From assembly GCA_023135015.1 (NCBI GenBank), contig JAGLTZ010000165.1, forward strand, positions 1 through 10,154: a DNA stretch of 10,154 nucleotides. Reading direction: 5' to 3'. The notes under the pieces are model-generated. The model had not been told where the DNA came from. It saw only the letters and a list, made by a program, of their open reading frames with translations, and did no database searches. The DNA comes from Candidatus Latescibacterota bacterium (lineage in GTDB: Bacteria; Blakebacterota; Blakebacteria; Blakebacterales; Blakebacteraceae). Every line of letters starts with the position of its first letter. The first letter of the stretch is position 1. Both the position numbers and the translations under genes were made by a program. Below are positions 1 to 5,654 of the stretch, one piece after another.

Positions 1-1861
1 TCATTACGTATTCATGAACGGAGTTAGTGGTCATCCCGTACAGGTCGTGCGGGATGCCTCCCATGGAGAGTGGCTTGCCGGTCGCGAAGGCTTTCCAGTA
101 TGGGTATCCTCTGGCCCTGGCGCGCAGAGAGGTCCATTCCATCAGTTCGGCGGTTCCTTCGTCAGGTCCGAGAAAGAGAATGACCTCGTCACCGGAGTGA
201 TCCACCACATCACTGTCGGGAAGAATCAGATCGAGCAGACCGTCGATATACTTCTTGAAGGCGGCTTCTGCCTTATCCTGGGAGGTCCACTCGAGAAGGA
301 TTGTCCCCTTTGAACCGCCTTCCGGGATATCCTTGTTCTTCTGCTGCTGGGTGAGGGCCAGGCTGTAATTCTCGTCAAAGATTGAATCGGAGTTCTTCAG
401 GAAACTCTGGATGTTGTGTGAGCGCACCATTCGGATGCCGCCCCGGGCAATATCCCTGAACCTGATATGGAAACCTCTGAACTCACTTCCGATGACGAGA
501 AATACTCCAAATGGAACCTCCGGATAGTCTACCTTGTTCAGGAACTCCGGATTGAGCATGAATGAGAGAGATGTCTTCTCTTTTCTATAGAAATTGGTTT
601 TCTGAATGACTTCGATGAACAGCAGGATCGATTCGAAGACATTTTTGTCGATCTCAACTGTGATGTTGATGCCTATGTTTTTATGGAATTCAGCAATACT
701 TGTATTAATATCATGATCGTCACGATATGGGTTGAATTTCTTGTCGAAACATTGGAACGATTTTTTAAGATAGTCATAGTTGTTTACCAGAGCATCCCAT
801 ACACTGCCTTCATCGTAGGAACCCTTGGCAAGTCTCCGTCTAAAGGTTCTGAGGAGGCCGATCATTTCCGGGGCATCCTTCAGCGCCCCGACCAGTTCGA
901 GATACTCCTCGTCGTATTCGGTCAGGAACTGGTGTGCAAAGGTACAGGCTGCAACCCCGAAGACGGTCTCCTGTGCACTGAGCTTGCCTTCCCTGAAGAG
1001 TGGTGAAATAGGGCTTTCGGGGATGACGTAGACCAGGCTGATATCCTCTATGAGATCATGTAGGAGCTTATCGTCTGTAATGTCATCGAGGTAAACGGCA
1101 TATACGGTCTTGCCGTTGGCGAACGGTTCCACATACTTTCTGTTTGAGACCAGACCGTGTGAGTTCAGCACGTCTGAAATGCTGGAGAAGCACCGGGAGC
1201 TTGAATCGCTGTTGGCTATCACGAAAACCCGTAGTTCACCGGATTCTTTCTTGTGTGAAACCTCGATCAGAGGGCTTTCCCAGCCGCGGGTCTTATCAAT
1301 TAATTTCTGGTATCTTCGGAAGATTCTTTTGGTTGCTGAATTGAGTAAAGAAGTGCTGGCTATCTTTTGTAGATCGGTATCTTCAGGGCCAACATCCTCT
1401 TGGGGAAATTGGGGCATCTCGACCAGGTACATTCTCAGGTTCTCCACACCCGGACCTTTACCGATCGCTCTATATGACTTGAGCCTGCTGCCGGGGTATT
1501 TACCCTCGATCAGTCTTTCTATTTCGTACGCCCTGAAATGGCGGTCATCTATCAGGTAGATAGCTTCACTCTCCAGCTCAGTGCGCATATCGATCTCTAC
1601 TACCCCCTCCTTCTGAGTCGCGGCGATAATTTCAGCCGCTTTTATGGCTTCAATATGGCTGGCGATGGTATCGATGGGGGTGGTCTTGAAATAGTATTCG
1701 GGCATTCCCAGCCCGGTGCAGAACCAGTCGATGGCCCCTCTGATGGCCTGATCATTATAATTGTCGTGTTTTACTATAATATTTTCTATTTCTTTCAGCT
1801 GGATTTCGTTTAAAAAAGAGTTCTTAGAAATGTCCTTTAAAGTCTTCACGTAATACTCCAT
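1..1861 (-). CDS. Large GDH2-type NAD-dependent glutamate dehydrogenase, N-terminal 620 residues (3' end outside window)
   Basis: Translating the minus strand from the ATG at 1861-1859 gives an uninterrupted frame of 620 codons that leaves the window at base 2. The enzyme class converts glutamate to 2-oxoglutarate and ammonia with NAD+ in the cytoplasm. Residues 1 to about 450 form the long regulatory N-terminal part typical of the large GDHs. The catalytic core then begins: RFRDIARGGIRMV (R473 in ARGGIR), an FDENY...LTQQ..KNKDIPEGGSKG block with K518 in the substrate-binding P-x-G-G-x-K-G motif, GPDEG at 565-569, and MGGIPHDLYGM near 600-611. These blocks match the fungal GDH2/115-kDa type better than the short 50-kDa enzymes. 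The NAD-binding Rossmann domain should lie beyond the left edge. No Shine-Dalgarno sequence precedes the ATG; an in-frame GTG lies six codons upstream (1879). Base composition is clearly more AT-rich than in the genes to the right. It lies 78 bases downstream of the glycosyltransferase on the same strand. Confidence 0.9.
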   Translation of the reverse strand, partial: MEYYVKTLKDISKNSFLNEIQLKEIENIIVKHDNYNDQAIRGAIDWFCTGLGMPEYYFKTTPIDTIASHIEAIKAAEIIAATQKEGVVEIDMRTELESEAIYLIDDRHFRAYEIERLIEGKYPGSRLKSYRAIGKGPGVENLRMYLVEMPQFPQEDVGPEDTDLQKIASTSLLNSATKRIFRRYQKLIDKTRGWESPLIEVSHKKESGELRVFVIANSDSSSRCFSSISDVLNSHGLVSNRKYVEPFANGKTVYAVYLDDITDDKLLHDLIEDISLVYVIPESPISPLFREGKLSAQETVFGVAACTFAHQFLTEYDEEYLELVGALKDAPEMIGLLRTFRRRLAKGSYDEGSVWDALVNNYDYLKKSFQCFDKKFNPYRDDHDINTSIAEFHKNIGINITVEIDKNVFESILLFIEVIQKTNFYRKEKTSLSFMLNPEFLNKVDYPEVPFGVFLVIGSEFRGFHIRFRDIARGGIRMVRSHNIQSFLKNSDSIFDENYSLALTQQQKNKDIPEGGSKGTILLEWTSQDKAEAAFKKYIDGLLDLILPDSDVVDHSGDEVILFLGPDEGTAELMEWTSLRARARGYPYWKAFATGKPLSMGGIPHDLYGMTTNSVHEYVM

Positions 1862-1869
1862 GTTTACTG

Positions 1870-1913
1870 TACGCCGCACAAGAGTCCGTAGTTTGGACCG
1901 CGAGTCCGGCGTA
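1870..1913. repeat. Inverted repeat TACGCCG...CGGCGTA in the glycosyltransferase-GDH spacer
   Basis: Perfect 7-base arms at 1870-1876 and 1907-1913 enclose 30 bases. The interior has further short complementary GGAC/GTCC pairs and two GAGTCCG direct repeats near 1882 and 1902. On the minus strand the structure sits immediately before the GDH start codon, where a ribosome binding site would be expected and none is visible. It may be part of the repeat element at 1928-1942 or a leader hairpin. There is no following T-run, so it is not a clear terminator. Confidence 0.45.
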
Positions 1914-1927
1914 AGCCTGCGAGCAAC

Positions 1928-1942
1928 TCCGACAGGCTCCTA
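1928..1942 (-). repeat. REP-like repeat, copy 1 (single arm), containing the stop codon of the glycosyltransferase
   Basis: On the minus strand this reads TAGGAGCCTGTCGGA. With the adjoining base 1927 it gives a 16-base exact match to 4244-4259. Similarity continues on one side: GGCGTAAGCC at 1909-1918 corresponds to AGCGCAAGCC at 4219-4228. The TAG at 1942-1940 is the stop codon of the glycosyltransferase frame. The second inverted arm seen in copy 2 is absent here. Beside it, TACGCCG at 1870-1876 and CGGCGTA at 1907-1913 form a separate 7-base inverted repeat, so the whole 1870-1942 spacer could fold. Confidence 0.7.
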
Positions 1943-3052
1943 GTCCGGAAAAAGGTTCCTGGTGACTTTCGTGATATCCAGAATGCGCTCGGCCCTCTCC
2001 CGAGCCTGCATACCCATCCTATCGATCCGGTCGATATCGCGCAGAAGTTCAACAGTGCGGCTCACAAATTCTTCCCGGATCGTGAGGATCCCCGAGACAC
2101 CGTCCTCAACCGCGTCTGTCACGCCCCCTTCGGCCAGGGCAGAAGATGGAGTGCCGCAAGCGGCCGCCTCGGCAAATGTGAGCCCGAATCCCTCTACGTC
2201 GCCTGTTTCCAGGTTCGACTGGCACGGAGAAACGAACAGATCTGCCGAACGGTAGAGCACTGCCAGCTCGCGGTTGTCCATGCTGCCGAGAAAGACCACG
2301 AATTCATCGACACCAAGCTCGGCAGACTGCATTCTGAGGTCGTCTTCGAGCGGTCCCTCGCCGACGATCCACACACCCGCCGGCAGGCCGGAGTCTCTGG
2401 CAGCGTGTATTACTTCAATTACTCGGTCGAATCCTTTCCGCGGTACCAGACGTCCGACCGAAAGAAGCTGAATGGGGAATTCCTTTGGTCTGAGCTCACC
2501 CTGCGGCGAGAACAGCTGCAGGTCCACTCCGTTGATTCCTGCGACTGCCCTGGTTCCGGGCAAAAGAGCTGTCAGTTTATCGGCGGTAAAAGTGCTGGCT
2601 GTAACGATCCGGTCAGCCTCGTCGAGTGTACGTTTCAGGCGGTTGATGGCCCGGCGACCAAGGGGACGTAGAACTTCGAGCCCGTGAACCGCCACCGTCA
2701 AAGGACAGGGGAAGGCGCCTCGGGTGAACCCCTCTGCTACCAACCAGGTCGATGTCACTATCCTGTCGGGAAGCCCTTCCTCCTTCGCCAGAGCCCTTCC
2801 GGCTCTCGCGAAGTGGAAACGCCGGTACTTTGGGAAATTCCGGCCCCTGACACCGAGGACCCGGTAGGGGAGGTCCTTGCAGGCCGATGGATCGGCCCTC
2901 TTGGCAAGTACGGTTACCTTTGCGCCAAGGGCCGTGAGAGTAGAGGCGGCGTTTTCACTCCACCTCGACAGTCCTCCGACTCGGGGGGGAAAATCCTCGG
3001 TGGCTAGCCACACCCTTTTACCTTCGAACCCGGTTACTTCGTCACCCATCAT
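1940..3052 (-). CDS. GT4-family (GT-B fold) glycosyltransferase
   Basis: A 370-residue protein, the usual length for a soluble or peripheral GT4 enzyme. It would transfer a sugar from an activated nucleotide donor to a glycan or lipid acceptor on the cytoplasmic face of the membrane. The N-terminal half shows DFPPRVGGLSRW (20-31), the glycine-rich acceptor-domain loop, and HGLE (123-126). The C-terminal half begins after NGVD (174-177). It carries VGRLVPRKG (199-207) with R201 and K206 as likely donor-phosphate contacts, GEGPLEDDL (231-239), and EGFGLTFAEAAACGTP (287-302), the E-x7-E donor-site motif. Donor and acceptor cannot be read from sequence. Two ATGs at 3052 and 3049 are possible starts. 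The first has GGAG six bases upstream, so it is preferred. The stop codon falls inside a REP-like repeat. No other polysaccharide genes are in view. Confidence 0.92.
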   Translation of the reverse strand: MMGDEVTGFEGKRVWLATEDFPPRVGGLSRWSENAASTLTALGAKVTVLAKRADPSACKDLPYRVLGVRGRNFPKYRRFHFARAGRALAKEEGLPDRIVTSTWLVAEGFTRGAFPCPLTVAVHGLEVLRPLGRRAINRLKRTLDEADRIVTASTFTADKLTALLPGTRAVAGINGVDLQLFSPQGELRPKEFPIQLLSVGRLVPRKGFDRVIEVIHAARDSGLPAGVWIVGEGPLEDDLRMQSAELGVDEFVVFLGSMDNRELAVLYRSADLFVSPCQSNLETGDVEGFGLTFAEAAACGTPSSALAEGGVTDAVEDGVSGILTIREEFVSRTVELLRDIDRIDRMGMQARERAERILDITKVTRNLFPD

Positions 3053-3064
3053 CGTTTTCTCCGT

Positions 3065-3079
3065 ACAGAGTGACTCTGT
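3065..3079. promoter_or_regulatory. Perfect 15-base palindrome, candidate operator or leader hairpin
   Basis: ACAGAGTGACTCTGT is a perfect dyad with 7-base arms and one central base. It lies 12 bases upstream of the glycosyltransferase start, in the 163-base region between two divergent genes. Its odd-length symmetry is typical of a dimeric repressor site. Transcribed toward the glycosyltransferase it could instead form a short hairpin just before the GGAG ribosome binding site. No regulator gene is next to it, so the binding protein is unknown. Confidence 0.5.
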
Positions 3080-3201
3080 CTACAGCTTAAACTCACTCCG
3101 GCGAGGTGGTCCAGCAGCAACATTTCCTGTAACGCCTTCACCCCCTGCTTTCGGATTCATAGGGTTTCGCAGTATCCTGTCTTTATAGGAACCGGCAGGT
3201 C

Positions 3202-3206
3202 AGGAG
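3202..3206 (+). promoter_or_regulatory. Ribosome binding site of the radical SAM gene
   Basis: AGGAG lies nine bases before the ATG at 3216 and supports that start codon. Confidence 0.7.
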
Positions 3207-3215
3207 TCGTTATCG

Positions 3216-4133
3216 ATGAACGCTGGGAGCTACCCCGCATATCTGGAACTGGCCCACAATGGGGAACTGCAAAGGCGTGCCCGCCGTCTGGAAGAGGAAC
3301 TGAGGTCGTGCAGGCTGTGTCCCCGCAGGTGTGACGCAGATCGCGTTGATGAGCTGGATAGAGCATTCTGCGGGGTAGGGGAGAGAGCCCTGGTTTCCTC
3401 GGCTAATCCCCATTTCGGGGAAGAGCCTCCCATCACCGGGCAGCGGGGAAGCGGTACAATCTTTTTCGCCGGATGTAACATGCGCTGCTGGTTCTGCCAG
3501 AATGCGGACATCAGCCACGGCCGGCTGGGCCGGGAGATAAACGCAGAACAGCTGGCCACCCTGATGCTGCACCTGCAGGACCTGGGCTGTCACAACATCA
3601 ACCTGGTTACCCCTACTCATGTTGTTCCCCAGATAGTTTCGGCGCTGATCGTTGCTGTGGATGAAGGGCTCCGGCTTCCGCTGGTATACAACAGTGGAGG
3701 CTACGATTCGGTCGAAACCCTCCAGCTTCTTGACGGGGTAGTTGATATTTACATGCCCGACCTGAAATACGCTGATGGCGGGCATGCACGCAGACTATCG
3801 GGTGCGCCCGATTATCCTGAGGTCTCCCGTGCGGCCCTGAAGGAGATGCACCGCCAGGTGGGCGATCTGGTCATAGGCCCGGACGGTGCGGCCATCAGGG
3901 GCCTGCTCGTACGCCATCTGGTTCTCCCCAACGATCTGGCCGGTACCGCGGCCAGCATGCGCTTTCTTGCCCGCGAAATCTCGCCCGACACCTGCGTTAA
4001 CGTCATGGCTCAGTACAGGCCGTCATACAAGGCACACACGAGGCCCGAGGTGAACCGCCCTCTCATGAGGGAGGAATACGAAGCCGCCCTCCAGGCGGCC
4101 CGCAGGGAGGGGCTGTACCGGTTCGCATTATAA
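3216..4133 (+). CDS. Radical SAM protein of the PflX type (COG1313), related to glycyl-radical-enzyme activases
   Basis: A 305-residue cytoplasmic iron-sulfur protein. The radical SAM cluster motif CX3CX2C is present as CNMRCWFC (C87, C91, C94), binding the 4Fe-4S cluster that cleaves S-adenosylmethionine. An N-terminal cysteine set, CRLCPRRC (C32, C35, C39) with C52, could bind a second metal centre. Family-typical blocks follow: NLVTPTHVVPQI (129-140), LVYNSGGYDS (156-165), YMPDLKYAD (179-187) and HLVLPND (234-240). The conserved blocks favour COG1313 over true PflA (COG1180) or the AmmeMemoRadiSam protein. Many databases call this group pyruvate formate-lyase activating enzyme, but its substrate is not established and no glycyl radical enzyme lies in this window. 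It is transcribed away from the glycosyltransferase and appears to be monocistronic, since the next gene has its own promoter. Confidence 0.9.
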   Translation: MNAGSYPAYLELAHNGELQRRARRLEEELRSCRLCPRRCDADRVDELDRAFCGVGERALVSSANPHFGEEPPITGQRGSGTIFFAGCNMRCWFCQNADISHGRLGREINAEQLATLMLHLQDLGCHNINLVTPTHVVPQIVSALIVAVDEGLRLPLVYNSGGYDSVETLQLLDGVVDIYMPDLKYADGGHARRLSGAPDYPEVSRAALKEMHRQVGDLVIGPDGAAIRGLLVRHLVLPNDLAGTAASMRFLAREISPDTCVNVMAQYRPSYKAHTRPEVNRPLMREEYEAALQAARREGLYRFAL

Positions 4134-4199
4134 TGGGCTTCCCACGGGAATTCCGTAGAGGTCCTGCCTGTTGATTCCGGAAGGTTATGCCCGGTACAC

Positions 4200-4259
4200 T
4201 AGGAGCCTGCCGGATGCCAGCGCAAGCCGCAGCCGGAGCGTTTCTCCGACAGGCTCCTA
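4200..4259. repeat. REP-like inverted-repeat element, copy 2 (two arms)
   Basis: The arms are TAGGAGCCTGCCGGA (4200-4214) and TCCGACAGGCTCCTA (4245-4259), complementary at 14 of 15 positions, around a 30-base centre. The centre contains a small extra hairpin, CGGAG-CGTTT-CTCCG, that competes with the outer stem. The right arm plus one base matches copy 1 at 1927-1942 over 16 bases. Size and structure resemble REP/BIME-type or very small MITE-type repeats. No transposase or RAYT gene is in the window. There is no T-run, so it is not an obvious terminator, though it could stabilise the 3' end of the upstream transcript. Confidence 0.75.
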
Positions 4260-4337
4260 AGGGTTCACGCAATCCAAACCTACGGCTCCCCTCCGGCCGG
4301 TGTCAAGATTGGCAGAAGGAGGGCCTGTTGCCTCATG

Positions 4338-4378
4338 TAAAAAAGTACGAGGGTTGACCGCCCCGATGAGCTTTTTTA
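4338..4378. repeat. Inverted pair TAAAAAAG / CTTTTTTA around the -35 box
   Basis: Perfect 8-base arms lie at 4338-4345 and 4371-4378. The left arm is an A-tract about ten bases upstream of the -35 hexamer, where an UP element would act. The right arm runs into the -10 hexamer. The pair may be a regulatory dyad or simply an A-tract meeting a T-tract. Confidence 0.4.
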
Positions 4379-4382
4379 TACT
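4354..4382 (+). promoter_or_regulatory. Sigma70-type promoter of the zinc ribbon-ybbR-tsaD operon
   Basis: The -35 hexamer TTGACC (4354-4359, five of six consensus) and -10 hexamer TATACT (4377-4382, five of six) are separated by exactly 17 bases. An A-tract lies upstream. Transcription would start near 4389, leaving a leader of nearly 90 bases before the zinc-ribbon gene. Genes downstream are closely spaced, so this probably serves the whole plus-strand operon to the right edge. Whether this organism's housekeeping sigma factor uses this consensus is assumed. Confidence 0.7.
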
Positions 4383-4453
4383 CCTGTCCATCTACAGAAA
4401 CTACTCAGCACGCTTCCAGGTCGGCCCAGCCGGCCGCTTGTGTGACGTATGCG

Positions 4454-4468
4454 AGGAGGGGAGGTGAG
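4454..4468 (+). promoter_or_regulatory. Strong ribosome binding site of the zinc-ribbon gene
   Basis: A purine-rich stretch contains AGGAGG (4454-4459) and GAGGTGAG (4461-4468). The latter ends eight bases before the ATG at 4477. It is the best ribosome binding site in the window and argues that this short frame is a real, well-translated gene. Confidence 0.75.
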
Positions 4469-4476
4469 TTACCAGC

Positions 4477-4674
4477 ATGGAAACGGTTTTCCCAAAATGC
4501 CTGAAGTGCACCGACGGAGTGTTGCTACCTTTGTCGGATTACGGCCGTGACGGTGCCAGCATTATGTACAAGGCGTGGGTTTGTTCCGATCCCAAGTGTG
4601 GATTTCATTTGCGCATCGATAACGGGGAATTGAGCATGGGAGATGAAATAGGGCGGGCCCCGGTTAAAAAATAG
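4477..4674 (+). CDS. Small zinc-ribbon protein of unknown function
   Basis: A 65-residue protein with two cysteine pairs, CLKC (C8, C11) and CSDPKC (C36, C41), spaced as in a single treble-clef/zinc-ribbon domain that binds one zinc ion. Between the knuckles the sequence includes LLPLSDYGRDGASI and YKAWVC, and after them a hydrophobic GFHLRIDNGEL strand, consistent with a beta ribbon. The C-terminal dozen residues are polar and basic. There is no signal peptide or membrane segment, so it is probably cytoplasmic. It is the first gene of the operon, behind a good promoter and a strong ribosome binding site, and is followed after 22 bases by ybbR. I do not recognise a named family; zinc ribbons of this size can bind nucleic acid or protein, and function cannot be assigned. 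Confidence 0.8.
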   Translation: METVFPKCLKCTDGVLLPLSDYGRDGASIMYKAWVCSDPKCGFHLRIDNGELSMGDEIGRAPVKK

Positions 4675-4691
4675 GCGGGCCTAGCTCCGCC
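4674..4691 (+). other. Small hairpin between zinc-ribbon stop and ybbR start
   Basis: GGCGG (4674-4678) and CCGCC (4687-4691) can form a 5-base GC stem with an 8-base loop. It fills the 22-base gap before the ybbR ATG, which lacks a Shine-Dalgarno sequence. Without a T-run it is not a terminator. It may tune translation of ybbR, or be incidental in GC-rich sequence. Confidence 0.35.
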
Positions 4692-4696
4692 GTCCA

Positions 4697-5632
4697 ATGG
4701 ACCACAGCAGACTCACAGAGAACATGGGGCTGAAAGTCGGCTCACTGGCCGTCGCTCTGCTCCTATGGTTCCATATCGCCACTGAGAAGGACGTATATGA
4801 GCGCGTCCTCGAGGTCCCGATTCAAGTTGAGGGTTTGCCTTCCGGTCTGGTCATATCGGCGGAGCTGCCTCCAGTAGCGCAGGTCCGGTTTAACGGCCGG
4901 GGTAAGAGACTGCTCACCCTTCCGTGGCGGGACGTGCAGGTTGTTATTGACGCCAGCGATATCCTGACCAGAGGAACCCGGACGCGGAGTATCGGTATCG
5001 GAAATGTCCGGTATCCAGAAGGACAGGATCTTCATGTGGTGGAGATCCTGGAACCTGAACAGATCACTATTGAAACGGACCGCCTGGTAAGCAGGCAACT
5101 CCCCATAGTTGCGAGGATGGAGATCCAGTGCGCTCCGGGTTATACACTGGTCGGCAGCGTGAGTGTTGAGCCTGACACGGTTACGTTGACGGGGCCCGGA
5201 TCACACCTGCGGGGCCTTTCCTTCGTGGAAACAGACACGCTCCGGTTGAGGAGGAGGGCGAAGAATCCGATAGACCAGGAGATCCCGCTTCAGATACCCT
5301 CCATCTACAATCTGATCGTTGAGCCCTACTCAGTGAAGATAATGCAGGACATCCAACCTCTGGGTGAGCGGACTTTCAGTGAGGTACCGGTTCGTTTCGA
5401 GGGGACCGACCATCCCGATCGCTACCTGGCTCAGCCGCGCACGGCCAGCGTAACTGTCTCTGGTGGAGTCCGGCTGTTAGAGATCTTGACAGTCGATGAT
5501 ATCCGTCTCATCCTGGATCTCAGCCGCCAGAGACCTGATGGCCTGACCCCCCTGATACCAAGATTGGAACTTCCAAGGGGTATTTCCCGCCTGCGCCTGG
5601 AACCTCAGTACTTCCGTGTGACCGAGTACTGA
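4697..5632 (+). CDS. YbbR-like domain protein (CdaR-like), membrane-anchored
   Basis: A 311-residue protein with an N-terminal anchor: NMGLKVGSLAVALLLWFHIATEK (9-31) has the N-x-x-x-K...LW signature of YbbR proteins. The rest should lie outside the cytoplasmic membrane. Three tandem YbbR-type beta repeats can be outlined: about 36-130 (PIQVEGLPSGLVI, VRFNGRGKRL, VVIDASDI), 134-218 (VEPDTVTLTGPGSHL) and 227-311 (VPVRFEGTDHP, ASVTVSGG, LILDLS). In Firmicutes, YbbR/CdaR partners the diadenylate cyclase CdaA and is usually encoded next to it. No cyclase gene is within this window, so that role is not shown here. No Shine-Dalgarno sequence precedes the ATG at 4697, and the ATG of Met10 at 4724 is an alternative start that keeps the anchor. 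It ends 22 bases before tsaD. Confidence 0.88.
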   Translation: MDHSRLTENMGLKVGSLAVALLLWFHIATEKDVYERVLEVPIQVEGLPSGLVISAELPPVAQVRFNGRGKRLLTLPWRDVQVVIDASDILTRGTRTRSIGIGNVRYPEGQDLHVVEILEPEQITIETDRLVSRQLPIVARMEIQCAPGYTLVGSVSVEPDTVTLTGPGSHLRGLSFVETDTLRLRRRAKNPIDQEIPLQIPSIYNLIVEPYSVKIMQDIQPLGERTFSEVPVRFEGTDHPDRYLAQPRTASVTVSGGVRLLEILTVDDIRLILDLSRQRPDGLTPLIPRLELPRGISRLRLEPQYFRVTEY

Positions 5633-5654
5633 TATTTAACTGAAGAAGTGGACA

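Larger units (their letters stand above)
4134..4476. other. Intergenic region with repeat and promoter, no gene
   Basis: The 343 bases between the radical SAM gene and the zinc-ribbon gene hold no convincing reading frame. From left to right: two short palindromes (GGAATTCC near 4145 and TTCCGGAA near 4178), the inverted-repeat element at 4200-4259, a segment TCCAAACCTACGG at 4273-4285 that nearly matches the minus strand of 1886-1897 beside repeat copy 1, the inverted pair TAAAAAAG/CTTTTTTA, a sigma70-like promoter, and a strong purine-rich ribosome binding site at the right end. No clear rho-independent terminator follows the radical SAM gene. Confidence 0.6.

Noticed and set aside
14..1813. 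Several plus-strand open frames (99, 107, 149 and 91 residues) over the left 1.8 kb
   Set aside because: They are antisense to the continuous GDH frame on the minus strand, which carries all the conserved GDH motifs, and their own translations show no family features.
3140..3195. Possible sigma70 promoter for the radical SAM gene (TTTCGG ... TATCCT, or a TATAGG near 3185)
   Set aside because: The hexamers are poor and several alignments are equally weak, so no single promoter can be supported.
3210..3785. 191-residue minus-strand open frame
   Set aside because: Antisense to the radical SAM gene, whose cysteine motifs and ribosome binding site are clear.
3216..4133. Assignment of the radical SAM protein as AmrS or true PflA
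   Set aside because: The YNSGGYDS, YMPDLKYAD and N-terminal CRLCPRRC blocks fit COG1313 (PflX) better, and neither AMMECR1/Memo nor a glycyl radical enzyme gene is nearby.
4200..4259. Inverted repeat as a rho-independent terminator for the radical SAM gene
   Set aside because: No T-run follows either arm, and the same core recurs elsewhere in a non-hairpin form, which fits a dispersed repeat better.
4063..4272. 69-residue minus-strand open frame extending into the 4134-4476 intergenic region
   Set aside because: Half of it is antisense to the radical SAM gene and half runs through the repeat element; no ribosome binding site or homology is evident.
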